Positions 36,440-43,923 of a stretch of DNA of 64,000 nucleotides are shown here, in pieces. A program made the translations under genes and the position numbers. The notes under the pieces were generated by a model. It worked only from the letters and a program-made list of their open reading frames with translations, was not told the origin of the DNA and did no database searches. Location: assembly GCF_014842265.1 (NCBI RefSeq), contig NZ_JACYVI010000003.1, positions 1 to 64,000 on the forward strand. Direction: 5' to 3'. This DNA comes from Pseudomonas sp. CFBP 13711 (GTDB lineage: Bacteria; Pseudomonadota; Gammaproteobacteria; Pseudomonadales; Pseudomonadaceae). Numbering within the stretch: position 1 is the stretch's first letter; each line of letters opens with the position of its first letter.

Positions 36440-38178
36440 AGCCAGCCGAGCAGCCGAGTCTGTCGGTGGAGCGGCTGAGCATCGACGTCGGTGGCGGCGC
36501 GTCACGGCGTCGGGTGGTCGATGAGTTGAGTTTCGTCCTGTATCCGCGCCGCACCCTGTGCATCGCCGGCGAATCGGGCAGCGGCAAATCGCTGTCGTCC
36601 CTGGCGATCATGGGCCTGCTGCCCAAGGCGGCCAGCGTCCCCGGTGGCGCGATCCTGTTCGACGACCGCGACCTGCTGAGCCTGCCGGAACGGGACCTGC
36701 AACGCCTGCGTGGCAAGCGCATCGGCATGATTTTTCAGGAGCCGATGACGTCGCTGAACCCGCTGCTGACTGTTGGCCAACAACTGGCGGAAACCCTGCG
36801 CCGGCATGAGGCGTTGAGTCGCGGCGAGATTCGTCAGCGCTGCCGGGCCATGCTCGACGCCGTGCGCATGCCCCAGGTGGACAAGCGCCTGACCCAATAC
36901 CCCCATGAGTTATCGGGCGGTATGCGTCAGCGGGTGATGATCGCCATGGCGATGCTCTGCCAGCCGGAAATCCTCATCGCCGACGAACCGACCACCGCGC
37001 TCGATGTGACGATTCAGGCGCAGATCCTTGAGCTGATGCGCGAGTTGCAGCAGCAGTTCGCGACCAGTCTGTTACTGATCACCCACGACATGGGCGTGGT
37101 CGCCGAAATGGCCGATGAAGTGGTGGTGATGAATCAGGGCCGCATGGAAGAGCGCGGTTCGTTGCAACAGGTGTTCACCGACGCGCAGGCGCCTTACACG
37201 CGCAAATTGCTGGCCGCCGTGCCGGTGCTGGGCAGCGCGCCACCGCCTGATGTCATGACGGAACAGCCGGTGGTGCTCGCGGTCAAGGACCTTAGCGTGC
37301 GCTTTCCTCTGCGCCACGGCTGGTTCGAAACGCCGCGCACGGTGCATGCGGTCGAGGGCGTGAGTTTCGAGCTGCGTCAGGGCGAAACCCTGGGGCTGGT
37401 CGGCGAAAGCGGCTGCGGCAAATCCACCACCGGCAAGGCCTTGATGAACATGCTCAGCTATCAGGGCAGCGTCAAATTGCTCGGGCAGGAACTCAACGGT
37501 TTGCAGGGTGACGCGTTGCAGCGGGTGCGCCGCGACGTGCAGATGGTGTTCCAGGACCCGTACGCGGCGCTCAATCCGCGCAAGACCGTGTTCGATCTGG
37601 TGGGCGAGCCGCTGCTGATTCACGACAAGATGCCCGAACTCCAGCGGCGCGAGCGTGTGGCGCAACTGCTGCAGCAGGTCGATCTTCCGCGGGACACCCT
37701 CGAACGCTATCCCCATCAGTTTTCCGGCGGGCAACGCCAGCGGATCTGCATCGCCCGGGCACTGGCACTGAACCCCAAGGTGATCATTGCGGACGAATCG
37801 GTCTCGGCGCTGGACGTTTCGGTTCAGGCTCAAGTGCTGGAGCTGCTGGAACGGCTGCGCGCCGAGCATGGCCTCAGCTACCTGTTCATCTCCCACGACA
37901 TGGCCGTGGTCGAACGCATCTGTCACCGCGTGGCAGTGATGTATGGCGGCCGCATCGTCGAAATCGGCGCCCGTGATCAGGTGCTGCACAACCCGCAGCA
38001 TCCCTACACCCGACGTTTGCTGGCGGCCGTGCCGGTGCCGGAAGTGGGCCGGCGCCGGGATTTCAAGAGCTTGCTCAAGGAGCTGGAACGCCCCGATCCG
38101 ATAAAGACAGCGGATTTTGTCGCGCCGGTGCAGCGGTTTTCGGCGGTGGCGGCAGATCACTGGGTGGCGGTGGAGTGA
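36436..38178 (+). CDS. ABC importer ATPase, DppD-DppF fusion
   Basis: 580 residues with two complete ABC domains. The first (about 8-265) has Walker A GESGSGKS at 45-52 and signature LSGGMRQR. The second (about 275-560) has Walker A GESGCGKS at 323-330 and signature FSGGQRQR. Each is followed by an oligopeptide-transporter C-terminal extension (APYTRKLLAAVP; HPYTRRLLAAVP). A single gene thus supplies both ATPases of the importer. The start is GTG overlapping the fmdA stop; an ATG at 36304 lies within fmdA. It is the last gene of the operon. Confidence 0.9.
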   Translation: MKPAEQPSLSVERLSIDVGGGASRRRVVDELSFVLYPRRTLCIAGESGSGKSLSSLAIMGLLPKAASVPGGAILFDDRDLLSLPERDLQRLRGKRIGMIFQEPMTSLNPLLTVGQQLAETLRRHEALSRGEIRQRCRAMLDAVRMPQVDKRLTQYPHELSGGMRQRVMIAMAMLCQPEILIADEPTTALDVTIQAQILELMRELQQQFATSLLLITHDMGVVAEMADEVVVMNQGRMEERGSLQQVFTDAQAPYTRKLLAAVPVLGSAPPPDVMTEQPVVLAVKDLSVRFPLRHGWFETPRTVHAVEGVSFELRQGETLGLVGESGCGKSTTGKALMNMLSYQGSVKLLGQELNGLQGDALQRVRRDVQMVFQDPYAALNPRKTVFDLVGEPLLIHDKMPELQRRERVAQLLQQVDLPRDTLERYPHQFSGGQRQRICIARALALNPKVIIADESVSALDVSVQAQVLELLERLRAEHGLSYLFISHDMAVVERICHRVAVMYGGRIVEIGARDQVLHNPQHPYTRRLLAAVPVPEVGRRRDFKSLLKELERPDPIKTADFVAPVQRFSAVAADHWVAVE

Positions 38179-38194
38179 TAACAGCAGTGACCGC

Positions 38195-38746
38195 TTAACG
38201 CTTTTCGCCCGTCAACGGCAGCATGCGGCGCAGGGTGTTGTCGCGGACAAGGTAATGATGAAAGAGCCCCGCTGCCGCGTGTACGCCGATCAACCTATAG
38301 CCCAGATTCCCGGCCCACTCGTGCCAGCCTTTGATTTGTCTGGCCAGATCAGGGTCGACGGACACGGGCGCGGGCAGGAAGAAGCCGAAGTACGGCATCG
38401 GCTTGCCACCCGCCGCCAGCATCAGCCAGGCCAGCACCGGTGTCGCGATCATCAGTGCGTACAGCAGCCCATGAACGAGGTGGGCCATCCCGAGTTGCCA
38501 GGTGCGAGGGGCCGGCGTGATGGGTGGCGCCTGGTACATCAGTCTGCCCAGCAAACGCAGCCAGACCAGTGCAAATATCGACAGACCGAACATGCCGTGC
38601 AGGCCTGACAACAGCGAGCGCAACGTGCTTCCTCGAGGGGCGAACCCCTTAAGCTCGATACAGGCGTAAACGCCGACGAACAACGCCAGCATCAGCCAGT
38701 GCAGGGACATCGACAGTCTGGCGTATCGGTGTGGGGTTGAGATCAT
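38195..38746 (-). CDS. Cytochrome b561 family protein
   Basis: 183 residues with four membrane helices. Candidate haem-ligand histidines are H16 (SLHWLML), H50 (GLHGMFG), H142 (WHEWAG) and H156 (GVHAAAG), matching the YodB/CybB pattern. It moves electrons between the quinone pool and another partner, and members of this family oxidise superoxide. It is divergent from the thermostable-hemolysin operon and shares its promoter region, including two response-regulator-type boxes. It converges with the ABC ATPase gene. Confidence 0.88.
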   Translation of the reverse strand: MISTPHRYARLSMSLHWLMLALFVGVYACIELKGFAPRGSTLRSLLSGLHGMFGLSIFALVWLRLLGRLMYQAPPITPAPRTWQLGMAHLVHGLLYALMIATPVLAWLMLAAGGKPMPYFGFFLPAPVSVDPDLARQIKGWHEWAGNLGYRLIGVHAAAGLFHHYLVRDNTLRRMLPLTGEKR

Positions 38747-38807
38747 GTTGGGGGCGCTCGCTGAGTGGGAGGATGTTGCTGATTTCCGCGCACCTTGAGG
38801 CCACTGT

Positions 38808-38824
38808 CTTAAGGCAGTCTGAAG
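38808..38824 (+). promoter_or_regulatory. PmrA/QseB-type box 1
   Basis: CTTAAG-N5-CTGAAG, resembling the two half-sites bound by OmpR-family regulators of the PmrA/QseB group. It lies between the divergent cytochrome b561 and hemolysin-family genes. An almost identical box in opposite orientation lies 46 bases to the right. The likely binder is the response regulator at 43261-43923, encoded in the same operon. Confidence 0.55.
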
Positions 38825-38870
38825 ACGCCGCGCAGGTTGCGAAAACGCCAGGCCAGGTGAATTTCTCTAC

Positions 38871-38887
38871 CTTCAGACTTCGTTAAG
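38871..38887 (-). promoter_or_regulatory. PmrA/QseB-type box 2, inverted
   Basis: Read on the minus strand it is CTTAAC-N5-CTGAAG, identical to box 1 at 15 of 17 positions including the spacer. On the plus strand it ends ten bases before a possible -10 element GATACT at 38898-38903, a position suited to activation of the rightward operon. Confidence 0.55.
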
Positions 38888-38936
38888 AATCGACACCGAT
38901 ACTCCACCCCATCACCACTGGGGAGGAGCCACACCC

Positions 38937-39659
38937 ATGCAGGGTCTGGACTGGAATAACCGATTACCACAGCACTCAATGCCGTCCGGTGCGCTGCCTC
39001 TGGATTGCCTGCCTATGGGATTCGGCACTGCGCAATCACCGCCCCTCACGCTCAATCGTGCCTTGACTCAGGAGCCACTGCGCGACGCCTACGAGACGTT
39101 CATCCAGCATCGCTTTCGCCAGGCCCACAACGCCGAGATCCGCAGCTTCATGCCGGAGCTGTTTGGACTCCACGACAACACAGGCACCCTCTGCGCCGTG
39201 GCCGGCGTGCGGGTGGCGACCTCCGGGACGCTGTTCCTGGAGCGCTACCTCGATCAGCCTGTCGAGCACATCATCGAAGCCAGTGCAGGCAGGCCCGTGG
39301 ACCGTCAGGGCATCGTCGAAGTGGGCAACCTCGCCGCCAGCAACCTGGGCAGCGCGCGACTGAGCATCATCACTGTGACCTGGCTGCTCGCCATGAGCGG
39401 CCTGGAATGGGTGGCGTTCACCGGCAGCGCCGGACTGGTGAACAGCTTCAATCGCCTCGGCCTGCGACCCCTCACGCTTTGCGTTGCCGACCCTCTGCGC
39501 CTGGGTGACGACAGGCACGCGTGGGGCAATTACTACGATTCTCAACCCAGCGTGCACGTGGGAGACATCCGCGCAGGCTTCCTGCACTTGAGCAGCAGCG
39601 GCGTGTTTGAACGCTTCGGATTACCCCTGACACTGGAGGACAGCTGCCATGTCGCCTGA
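38937..39659 (+). CDS. Thermostable hemolysin family protein, first gene of a biosynthetic-type operon
   Basis: 240 residues. It matches the thermostable hemolysin family: Y..FI..RF...H.AEIRSFMPELFGL, LFLERYLDQPVEHII, RQGIVEVGNLAA and WVAFTGSAGLVNSFNRLGL. There is no signal peptide or membrane segment. The VEVGNLA and TGS...NSFNRLGL parts resemble N-acyltransferase folds, so despite its name it may act as an acyltransferase-like enzyme; this is inference. GGAGGAG precedes the ATG. It overlaps the ligase gene by 11 bases. Confidence 0.82.
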   Translation: MQGLDWNNRLPQHSMPSGALPLDCLPMGFGTAQSPPLTLNRALTQEPLRDAYETFIQHRFRQAHNAEIRSFMPELFGLHDNTGTLCAVAGVRVATSGTLFLERYLDQPVEHIIEASAGRPVDRQGIVEVGNLAASNLGSARLSIITVTWLLAMSGLEWVAFTGSAGLVNSFNRLGLRPLTLCVADPLRLGDDRHAWGNYYDSQPSVHVGDIRAGFLHLSSSGVFERFGLPLTLEDSCHVA

Positions 39660-41130
39660 ACTGACCGGCTTCCGCCAGCGCATCACTGATCTCGCCGCCG
39701 CGCAGCCCGATGCGTGTGCACTGTGGGGCGATGACCTGAAATTGAGCTATGCCGAGCTGGACGCAGAAATCAATCTGCGTCAGGAAAGGCTCAAGGACCT
39801 GGACGCCCGGGTCGTGGCCCTCGCCCTTGAGAATGGCCCGGACCTGCTGATCTGGGACCTGGCGATTCTGTTCGCAGGCCTGGCCTGTGTGACGCTGCCG
39901 CCGTTCTTCAGCGCCGCCCAGCGCCGTCATTGCCTGGAGCAGAGTCAGGCCGACGTGGTCATTGCTGACGACAGCTACTTTAGTGAACTCGCTCCCTCGG
40001 CATTCCGTCATGAGGAGGGATTCTGGCGGCGCGTGAACCGTCAGCCGTCGCCCCTGCCCGTCGGGACGGCAAAGCTCACCTTTACCTCTGGCACGACCGG
40101 CACCCCCAAAGGTGTCTGCCTCGACGCCGCAAGCGTACTCGCCGTGGCATTCGAGCTGCAGCGCGCCAGCGAGTCTCGCCAGCCAGCCCACCACCTTTCA
40201 CTCTTGCCTCTGGCGATCCTGCTCGAAAACGTTGGCTGCTACGCCGCGCTTTACGCCGGGGCCATGCTGAGTCTGCCGAGTCAGCGAACCCTGGGCATAC
40301 AAGGGGCGAGTGGCGTGGAGTTGCCGCGCCTGCTGTCGACGTTGGCGGTGCGCCAGCCCCACAGCATGATCCTGGTTCCGCAGCTGTTGCTGCTGCTGGT
40401 CAGCGCTTGCGAGATGAATGCGTTTAACCCGGCAGCGCTGCGCTTCATCGCAGTGGGCGGCGCCAAGGTCACCCATGAACTCTTGCTGCGCGCCGAAGCC
40501 CTCGGCGTTCCGATGTACGAAGGCTACGGCCTGTCGGAGTGCGCGTCGGTCGTGGCCCTCAACCGCCCCGACGCCCACCATCCCGGCAGCGTCGGCAAAC
40601 CCTTGCCCCATGTGCAGATACGCCTGGCCGAAGACGGCGAGGTCCTGATTGGCGGGTCGCGGATGCTGGGATATCTCGGCGACGCGGAACCCACACCCGA
40701 GTGGTGGCCGAGCGGTGATCTCGGCGAATTCGACGCCAACGGCTACCTCTACCTTCACGGTCGCAAGAAGCATCAGTTCGTGACCAGCTATGGTCGCAAC
40801 GTCAACCCTGAGTGGGTCGAGGCCGAACTGACCCAACGCGGTCGGATCGCTCAGGCGTTTGTCTACGGCGAAGCCCTGCCTCGCAATCATGCGCTGCTGT
40901 GGCCACTGCGCCCGGACACCACCGACGCGCAAATACACAGCGCCGTCGCCCAGGCCAACCAGGCGCTGCCCGACTACGCACGCGTCCACAACTGGACGCG
41001 TCTCGATCAGCCTTTCACCACCGCCAACGGCATGGCCACCGCCAACGGCCGACCCCGGCGCGACGCCATTCTGGCGAATTATCGACATCTGTTCACTGAG
41101 CCCACGCGAGCAAAGGACCTTCAATCATGA
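39649..41130 (+). CDS. AMP-forming acyl ligase (AMP-binding family)
   Basis: 493 residues. The adenylation core motifs are visible: LTFTSGTTGTPKG (phosphate loop, about 143-156), YEGYGLSECAS (about 287-297) and GDLGEFDANGYLYLHGRKK (about 357-375). The C-terminal motif that normally reads NGK with a catalytic lysine reads ANGRPRRD, with Arg468 in place of Lys. This may weaken or alter adenylate formation. The likely substrate is a fatty or other carboxylic acid passed to the neighbouring enzymes. The stop overlaps the next start (ATGA). Confidence 0.87.
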   Translation: MSPELTGFRQRITDLAAAQPDACALWGDDLKLSYAELDAEINLRQERLKDLDARVVALALENGPDLLIWDLAILFAGLACVTLPPFFSAAQRRHCLEQSQADVVIADDSYFSELAPSAFRHEEGFWRRVNRQPSPLPVGTAKLTFTSGTTGTPKGVCLDAASVLAVAFELQRASESRQPAHHLSLLPLAILLENVGCYAALYAGAMLSLPSQRTLGIQGASGVELPRLLSTLAVRQPHSMILVPQLLLLLVSACEMNAFNPAALRFIAVGGAKVTHELLLRAEALGVPMYEGYGLSECASVVALNRPDAHHPGSVGKPLPHVQIRLAEDGEVLIGGSRMLGYLGDAEPTPEWWPSGDLGEFDANGYLYLHGRKKHQFVTSYGRNVNPEWVEAELTQRGRIAQAFVYGEALPRNHALLWPLRPDTTDAQIHSAVAQANQALPDYARVHNWTRLDQPFTTANGMATANGRPRRDAILANYRHLFTEPTRAKDLQS

Positions 41131-41816
41131 GTTTTTTCAAAGCCCTGCAAGACGCCACCCGCACCGAGCGCGAGACCTTGTTCAATCTGCCCGTCATCCA
41201 TGAGGCGCTGCACGGTGAGGTCTCGCTGGAGAGCTATCGCGCCTTCCTGACCCAGGCCTACTACCACGTGCGGCACACCGTGCCATTGATGATGGCCTGT
41301 GGCGCGCGCCTGCCTGCCCGGCTGGAATGGCTGCGTGGCGCGGTCTGCGAGTACATTGAGGACGAATACGGCCACGAGCAGTGGATCCTCAACGACCTGC
41401 GCGCCTGCGGTGGCGATGCCGATGCCGTGCGTGACGGCACGCCCGGTCTGCCCATCGAGCTCATGGTCGCGTACCTCTACGATCTCATCGCGCGGGGCAA
41501 CCCGGTGGGACTGTTCGGCATGGTCAACGTGCTGGAAGGCACCAGCATCGCCCTGGCGACCCATGCCGCCGGCAGCATTCAGCAGCGCCTGGCACTCCCG
41601 GCCACTGCGTTCAGTTACCTGAGTTCCCATGGCAGCCTCGATGTCGGCCACATGGAGACCTACCGCGCGCTGATGGACCGTCTCGAAGATCCGGAGGATC
41701 AGGCGGCCGTGACCAAGGCCTCGAAAGTGGTGTACGGCTTGTACACCGAGATGTTCCGTCAGTTGCCCCTCGTACACGCCGAACCCGTGAAGGAACTCGC
41801 CCATGCGTCTGTCTGA
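41127..41816 (+). CDS. Haem-oxygenase-like (TenA/UndA-type) metalloenzyme
   Basis: 229 residues, all helical. Putative iron ligands have the haem-oxygenase-like diiron pattern: E80 and H83 (EYGH), E137 (NVLEG), H168, D172 and H175 (HGSLDVGH). Members include UndA (fatty acid to terminal alkene) and several N-oxygenases; TenA thiaminases lack this metal set. It therefore probably performs an O2-dependent oxidation of an acyl substrate activated by the adjacent ligase. It overlaps the SDR gene by 14 bases. Confidence 0.85.
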   Translation: MSFFKALQDATRTERETLFNLPVIHEALHGEVSLESYRAFLTQAYYHVRHTVPLMMACGARLPARLEWLRGAVCEYIEDEYGHEQWILNDLRACGGDADAVRDGTPGLPIELMVAYLYDLIARGNPVGLFGMVNVLEGTSIALATHAAGSIQQRLALPATAFSYLSSHGSLDVGHMETYRALMDRLEDPEDQAAVTKASKVVYGLYTEMFRQLPLVHAEPVKELAHASV

Positions 41817-42612
41817 AACCCGCGTCGTCCTGACCGGGGCCAGTGGCGGCATCGGCATGGCCATTGCCCAGGCGCTGTGCAGCCATGGCGCCGAAGTGCT
41901 CGCCGTCTGCCGTCATCAGGAGCCGCTGTTGCCACTGCAACAGCAGTACCCGCATCTGTTGCACTGGGTGAAGGCCGATCTGACCACTGCCGAAGGTCGT
42001 CAGCACGTGCTGATGGCCGCGGAGGCGATGGAAGGGGTCAACCTGCTGATCAACGCCGCCGGCATCAATCATTTCGCCATGCTGGAACAGTTGCCTGGGC
42101 CCGAGATCGATTCGATGCTCGACATCAACCTGAACGCGCCGATTCAGCTCACCAGCCTGTTATTACCGCTGCTGCGCCAGGCCAGCCGCGCCATGGTGGT
42201 GAACGTCGGTTCGACCTATGGCTCGATCGGCTATGCCGGTTACGCCACGTATTGCGCGAGCAAGTTTGCGCTGCGGGGGTTTTCCGAAGCCCTGCGCCGT
42301 GAGCTGGCGGATACGCGGGTCGGCGTGTTGTACGTCGCCCCGCGCGCCACCCGCACGACGATGAACAGTCCCGCCGCGCGCGCGCTCAACTCTGCACTGA
42401 AAACCGCCGAGGACGATCCGCAGACGGTCGCCGCCGCCGTTGTCCGTGCGATCGTGGGTAATCAGCGCGAGCTTTATATGGGCTGGCCAGAACAGTTCTT
42501 CGTCCGCCTCAACAGCCTGCTGCCCGCCGTGGTGGACCGTGGGCTGCGCAAGCACTTGCCCCTCATTCGCCGACTCAGTAGCGCCCCCTTCGACAAGAGC
42601 ACCAAACCATGA
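41803..42612 (+). CDS. Short-chain dehydrogenase/reductase
   Basis: 269 residues. The NAD(P)-binding motif TGASGGIG is at 11-18, NAAG at 84-87, and the catalytic set is S137 with Y150 and K154 (YCASK). A C-terminal extension (about 225-269, with a hydrophobic YMGWPEQFFVRLNSLLPAVV) is typical of SDRs acting on lipids. It likely reduces a keto or aldehyde intermediate made by the operon. It overlaps both neighbours. Confidence 0.9.
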   Translation: MRLSETRVVLTGASGGIGMAIAQALCSHGAEVLAVCRHQEPLLPLQQQYPHLLHWVKADLTTAEGRQHVLMAAEAMEGVNLLINAAGINHFAMLEQLPGPEIDSMLDINLNAPIQLTSLLLPLLRQASRAMVVNVGSTYGSIGYAGYATYCASKFALRGFSEALRRELADTRVGVLYVAPRATRTTMNSPAARALNSALKTAEDDPQTVAAAVVRAIVGNQRELYMGWPEQFFVRLNSLLPAVVDRGLRKHLPLIRRLSSAPFDKSTKP

Positions 42613-43250
42613 AACGTCTACTCGTCGTACTGCTCGCCACACTCGCCCTGCCCGTGTGGGCACTGGATGCCCCTGACCAGCAACGCCTGACCGGGATTCA
42701 GCAGGAGTGGGCGCGAATTCAATACCAGTTGCCGGACGATCAGCGCGTTGCTGCATTCGAACAGTTGGCCGCCAAGTCCTCCGCTTTTACCCAGCAGCGT
42801 CCCGCCGTCGCCGAGGCATGGATCTGGTCGGGCATTGTCACCAGCAGTTGGGCCGGTGCCCAGGGCGGGCTCGGTGCGTTGAGCAAGGTGAAAACCGCGA
42901 AAGCCGATCTCGAAAAAGCCATGACGCTGGACCCCAATGCCTTGCAAGGCTCCGCCTACGCCAGCTTGGCGGCGCTGTACGATCGCGTGCCGGGATGGCC
43001 GATCGGGTTCGGCGACCCGGATAAGGCACAAGGACTGCTGGAGCAGGCGCTGAAACTCAATCCTGACGGCATCGATCCGCTTTATTTCTGGGGCGATCAT
43101 CTCTACCGCCAGGGCCACTACGCTCAGGCGAAGGCAGCGCTGGAAAAGGCTTTGCTCGCCGCACCCCGCCCCGGCCGCGAAGTGGCGGACAGTGGACGCC
43201 GTAAAGATATCCAGCTATTGCTGGTGGACGTAAACAAAAAACTGAAATGA
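42609..43250 (+). CDS. Exported TPR-repeat protein
   Basis: 213 residues with a signal peptide (MKRLLVVLLATLALPVWA). Tetratricopeptide-like helices cover about 60-200, with clear repeats around ADLEKAMTLDPNALQG and GLLEQALKLNPDGIDPLYFWGDHLYRQGHYAQAKAALEKAL. It should be periplasmic and mediate protein contacts. The start overlaps the SDR stop (ATGA), so it belongs to the operon; a role as a partner of the sensor kinase or an export component is possible but unproven. Confidence 0.82.
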   Translation: MKRLLVVLLATLALPVWALDAPDQQRLTGIQQEWARIQYQLPDDQRVAAFEQLAAKSSAFTQQRPAVAEAWIWSGIVTSSWAGAQGGLGALSKVKTAKADLEKAMTLDPNALQGSAYASLAALYDRVPGWPIGFGDPDKAQGLLEQALKLNPDGIDPLYFWGDHLYRQGHYAQAKAALEKALLAAPRPGREVADSGRRKDIQLLLVDVNKKLK

Positions 43251-43260
43251 CGGAGCATTC

Positions 43261-43923
43261 ATGCGTTTGCTGCTGGTTGAAGACGATGTTGCCCTCGGCG
43301 AGGGCATTCATCAGGCGTTGAGTCGCGAAGGCTACACGGTGGACTGGGTGAAAGATGGCGCCAGCGCCCTCCATGCCTTATTGAGCGAAGTCTTCGACCT
43401 GGCCATTCTCGATCTTGGATTGCCCAGGCTGGACGGCCTGGCGGTGTTGCGGCGCCTGCGGGAAAGCGGCTCGGCGCTGCCGGTGCTGATCCTGACGGCA
43501 CGGGACGCCACCGAGGACCGCATTGCCGGCCTCGACGCGGGGGCCGACGACTACTTGATAAAGCCCTTCGACCTGTCAGAACTCAAGGCCCGCCTGCGGG
43601 CGCTGTTGCGGCGCAGTGCCGGCCGCGCGCGGGTCACGATCGAGCACGCGGGCATCCGCCTGGACCCGGCCACCCAGCAAGTCAGTTACAAGAACGAACC
43701 CGTCGCCCTCACCCCAAAGGAATACCAGCTGTTGTATGAACTGCTCTCGCCACCGGGCCGGGTGATGACCCGCGAACGGTTGATGCAGTTGCTGTACGGC
43801 TGGAACGAAGAAGCAGAGAGCAACACCCTCGAAGTGCACATCCATCACCTGCGCAAAAAGTTCTCCAGCGAGCTGATCCGCACCGTACGCGGCGTCGGCT
43901 ACCTGGTGGAGGATCGCCCGTGA
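43261..43923 (+). CDS. OmpR-family response regulator (QseB/PmrA type)
   Basis: 220 residues. A receiver domain (1-115) with acidic pocket E7-D8-D9 and phosphoacceptor D51 is followed by a winged-helix DNA-binding domain (about 130-218, ending IRTVRGVGYLV). The sequence is closest in style to QseB/PmrA/TctD. GGAG lies six bases before the ATG. It overlaps the kinase gene (GTGA). The paired CTTAA-type boxes upstream of the operon are fitting targets, giving autoregulation. Confidence 0.92.
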   Translation: MRLLLVEDDVALGEGIHQALSREGYTVDWVKDGASALHALLSEVFDLAILDLGLPRLDGLAVLRRLRESGSALPVLILTARDATEDRIAGLDAGADDYLIKPFDLSELKARLRALLRRSAGRARVTIEHAGIRLDPATQQVSYKNEPVALTPKEYQLLYELLSPPGRVMTRERLMQLLYGWNEEAESNTLEVHIHHLRKKFSSELIRTVRGVGYLVEDRP

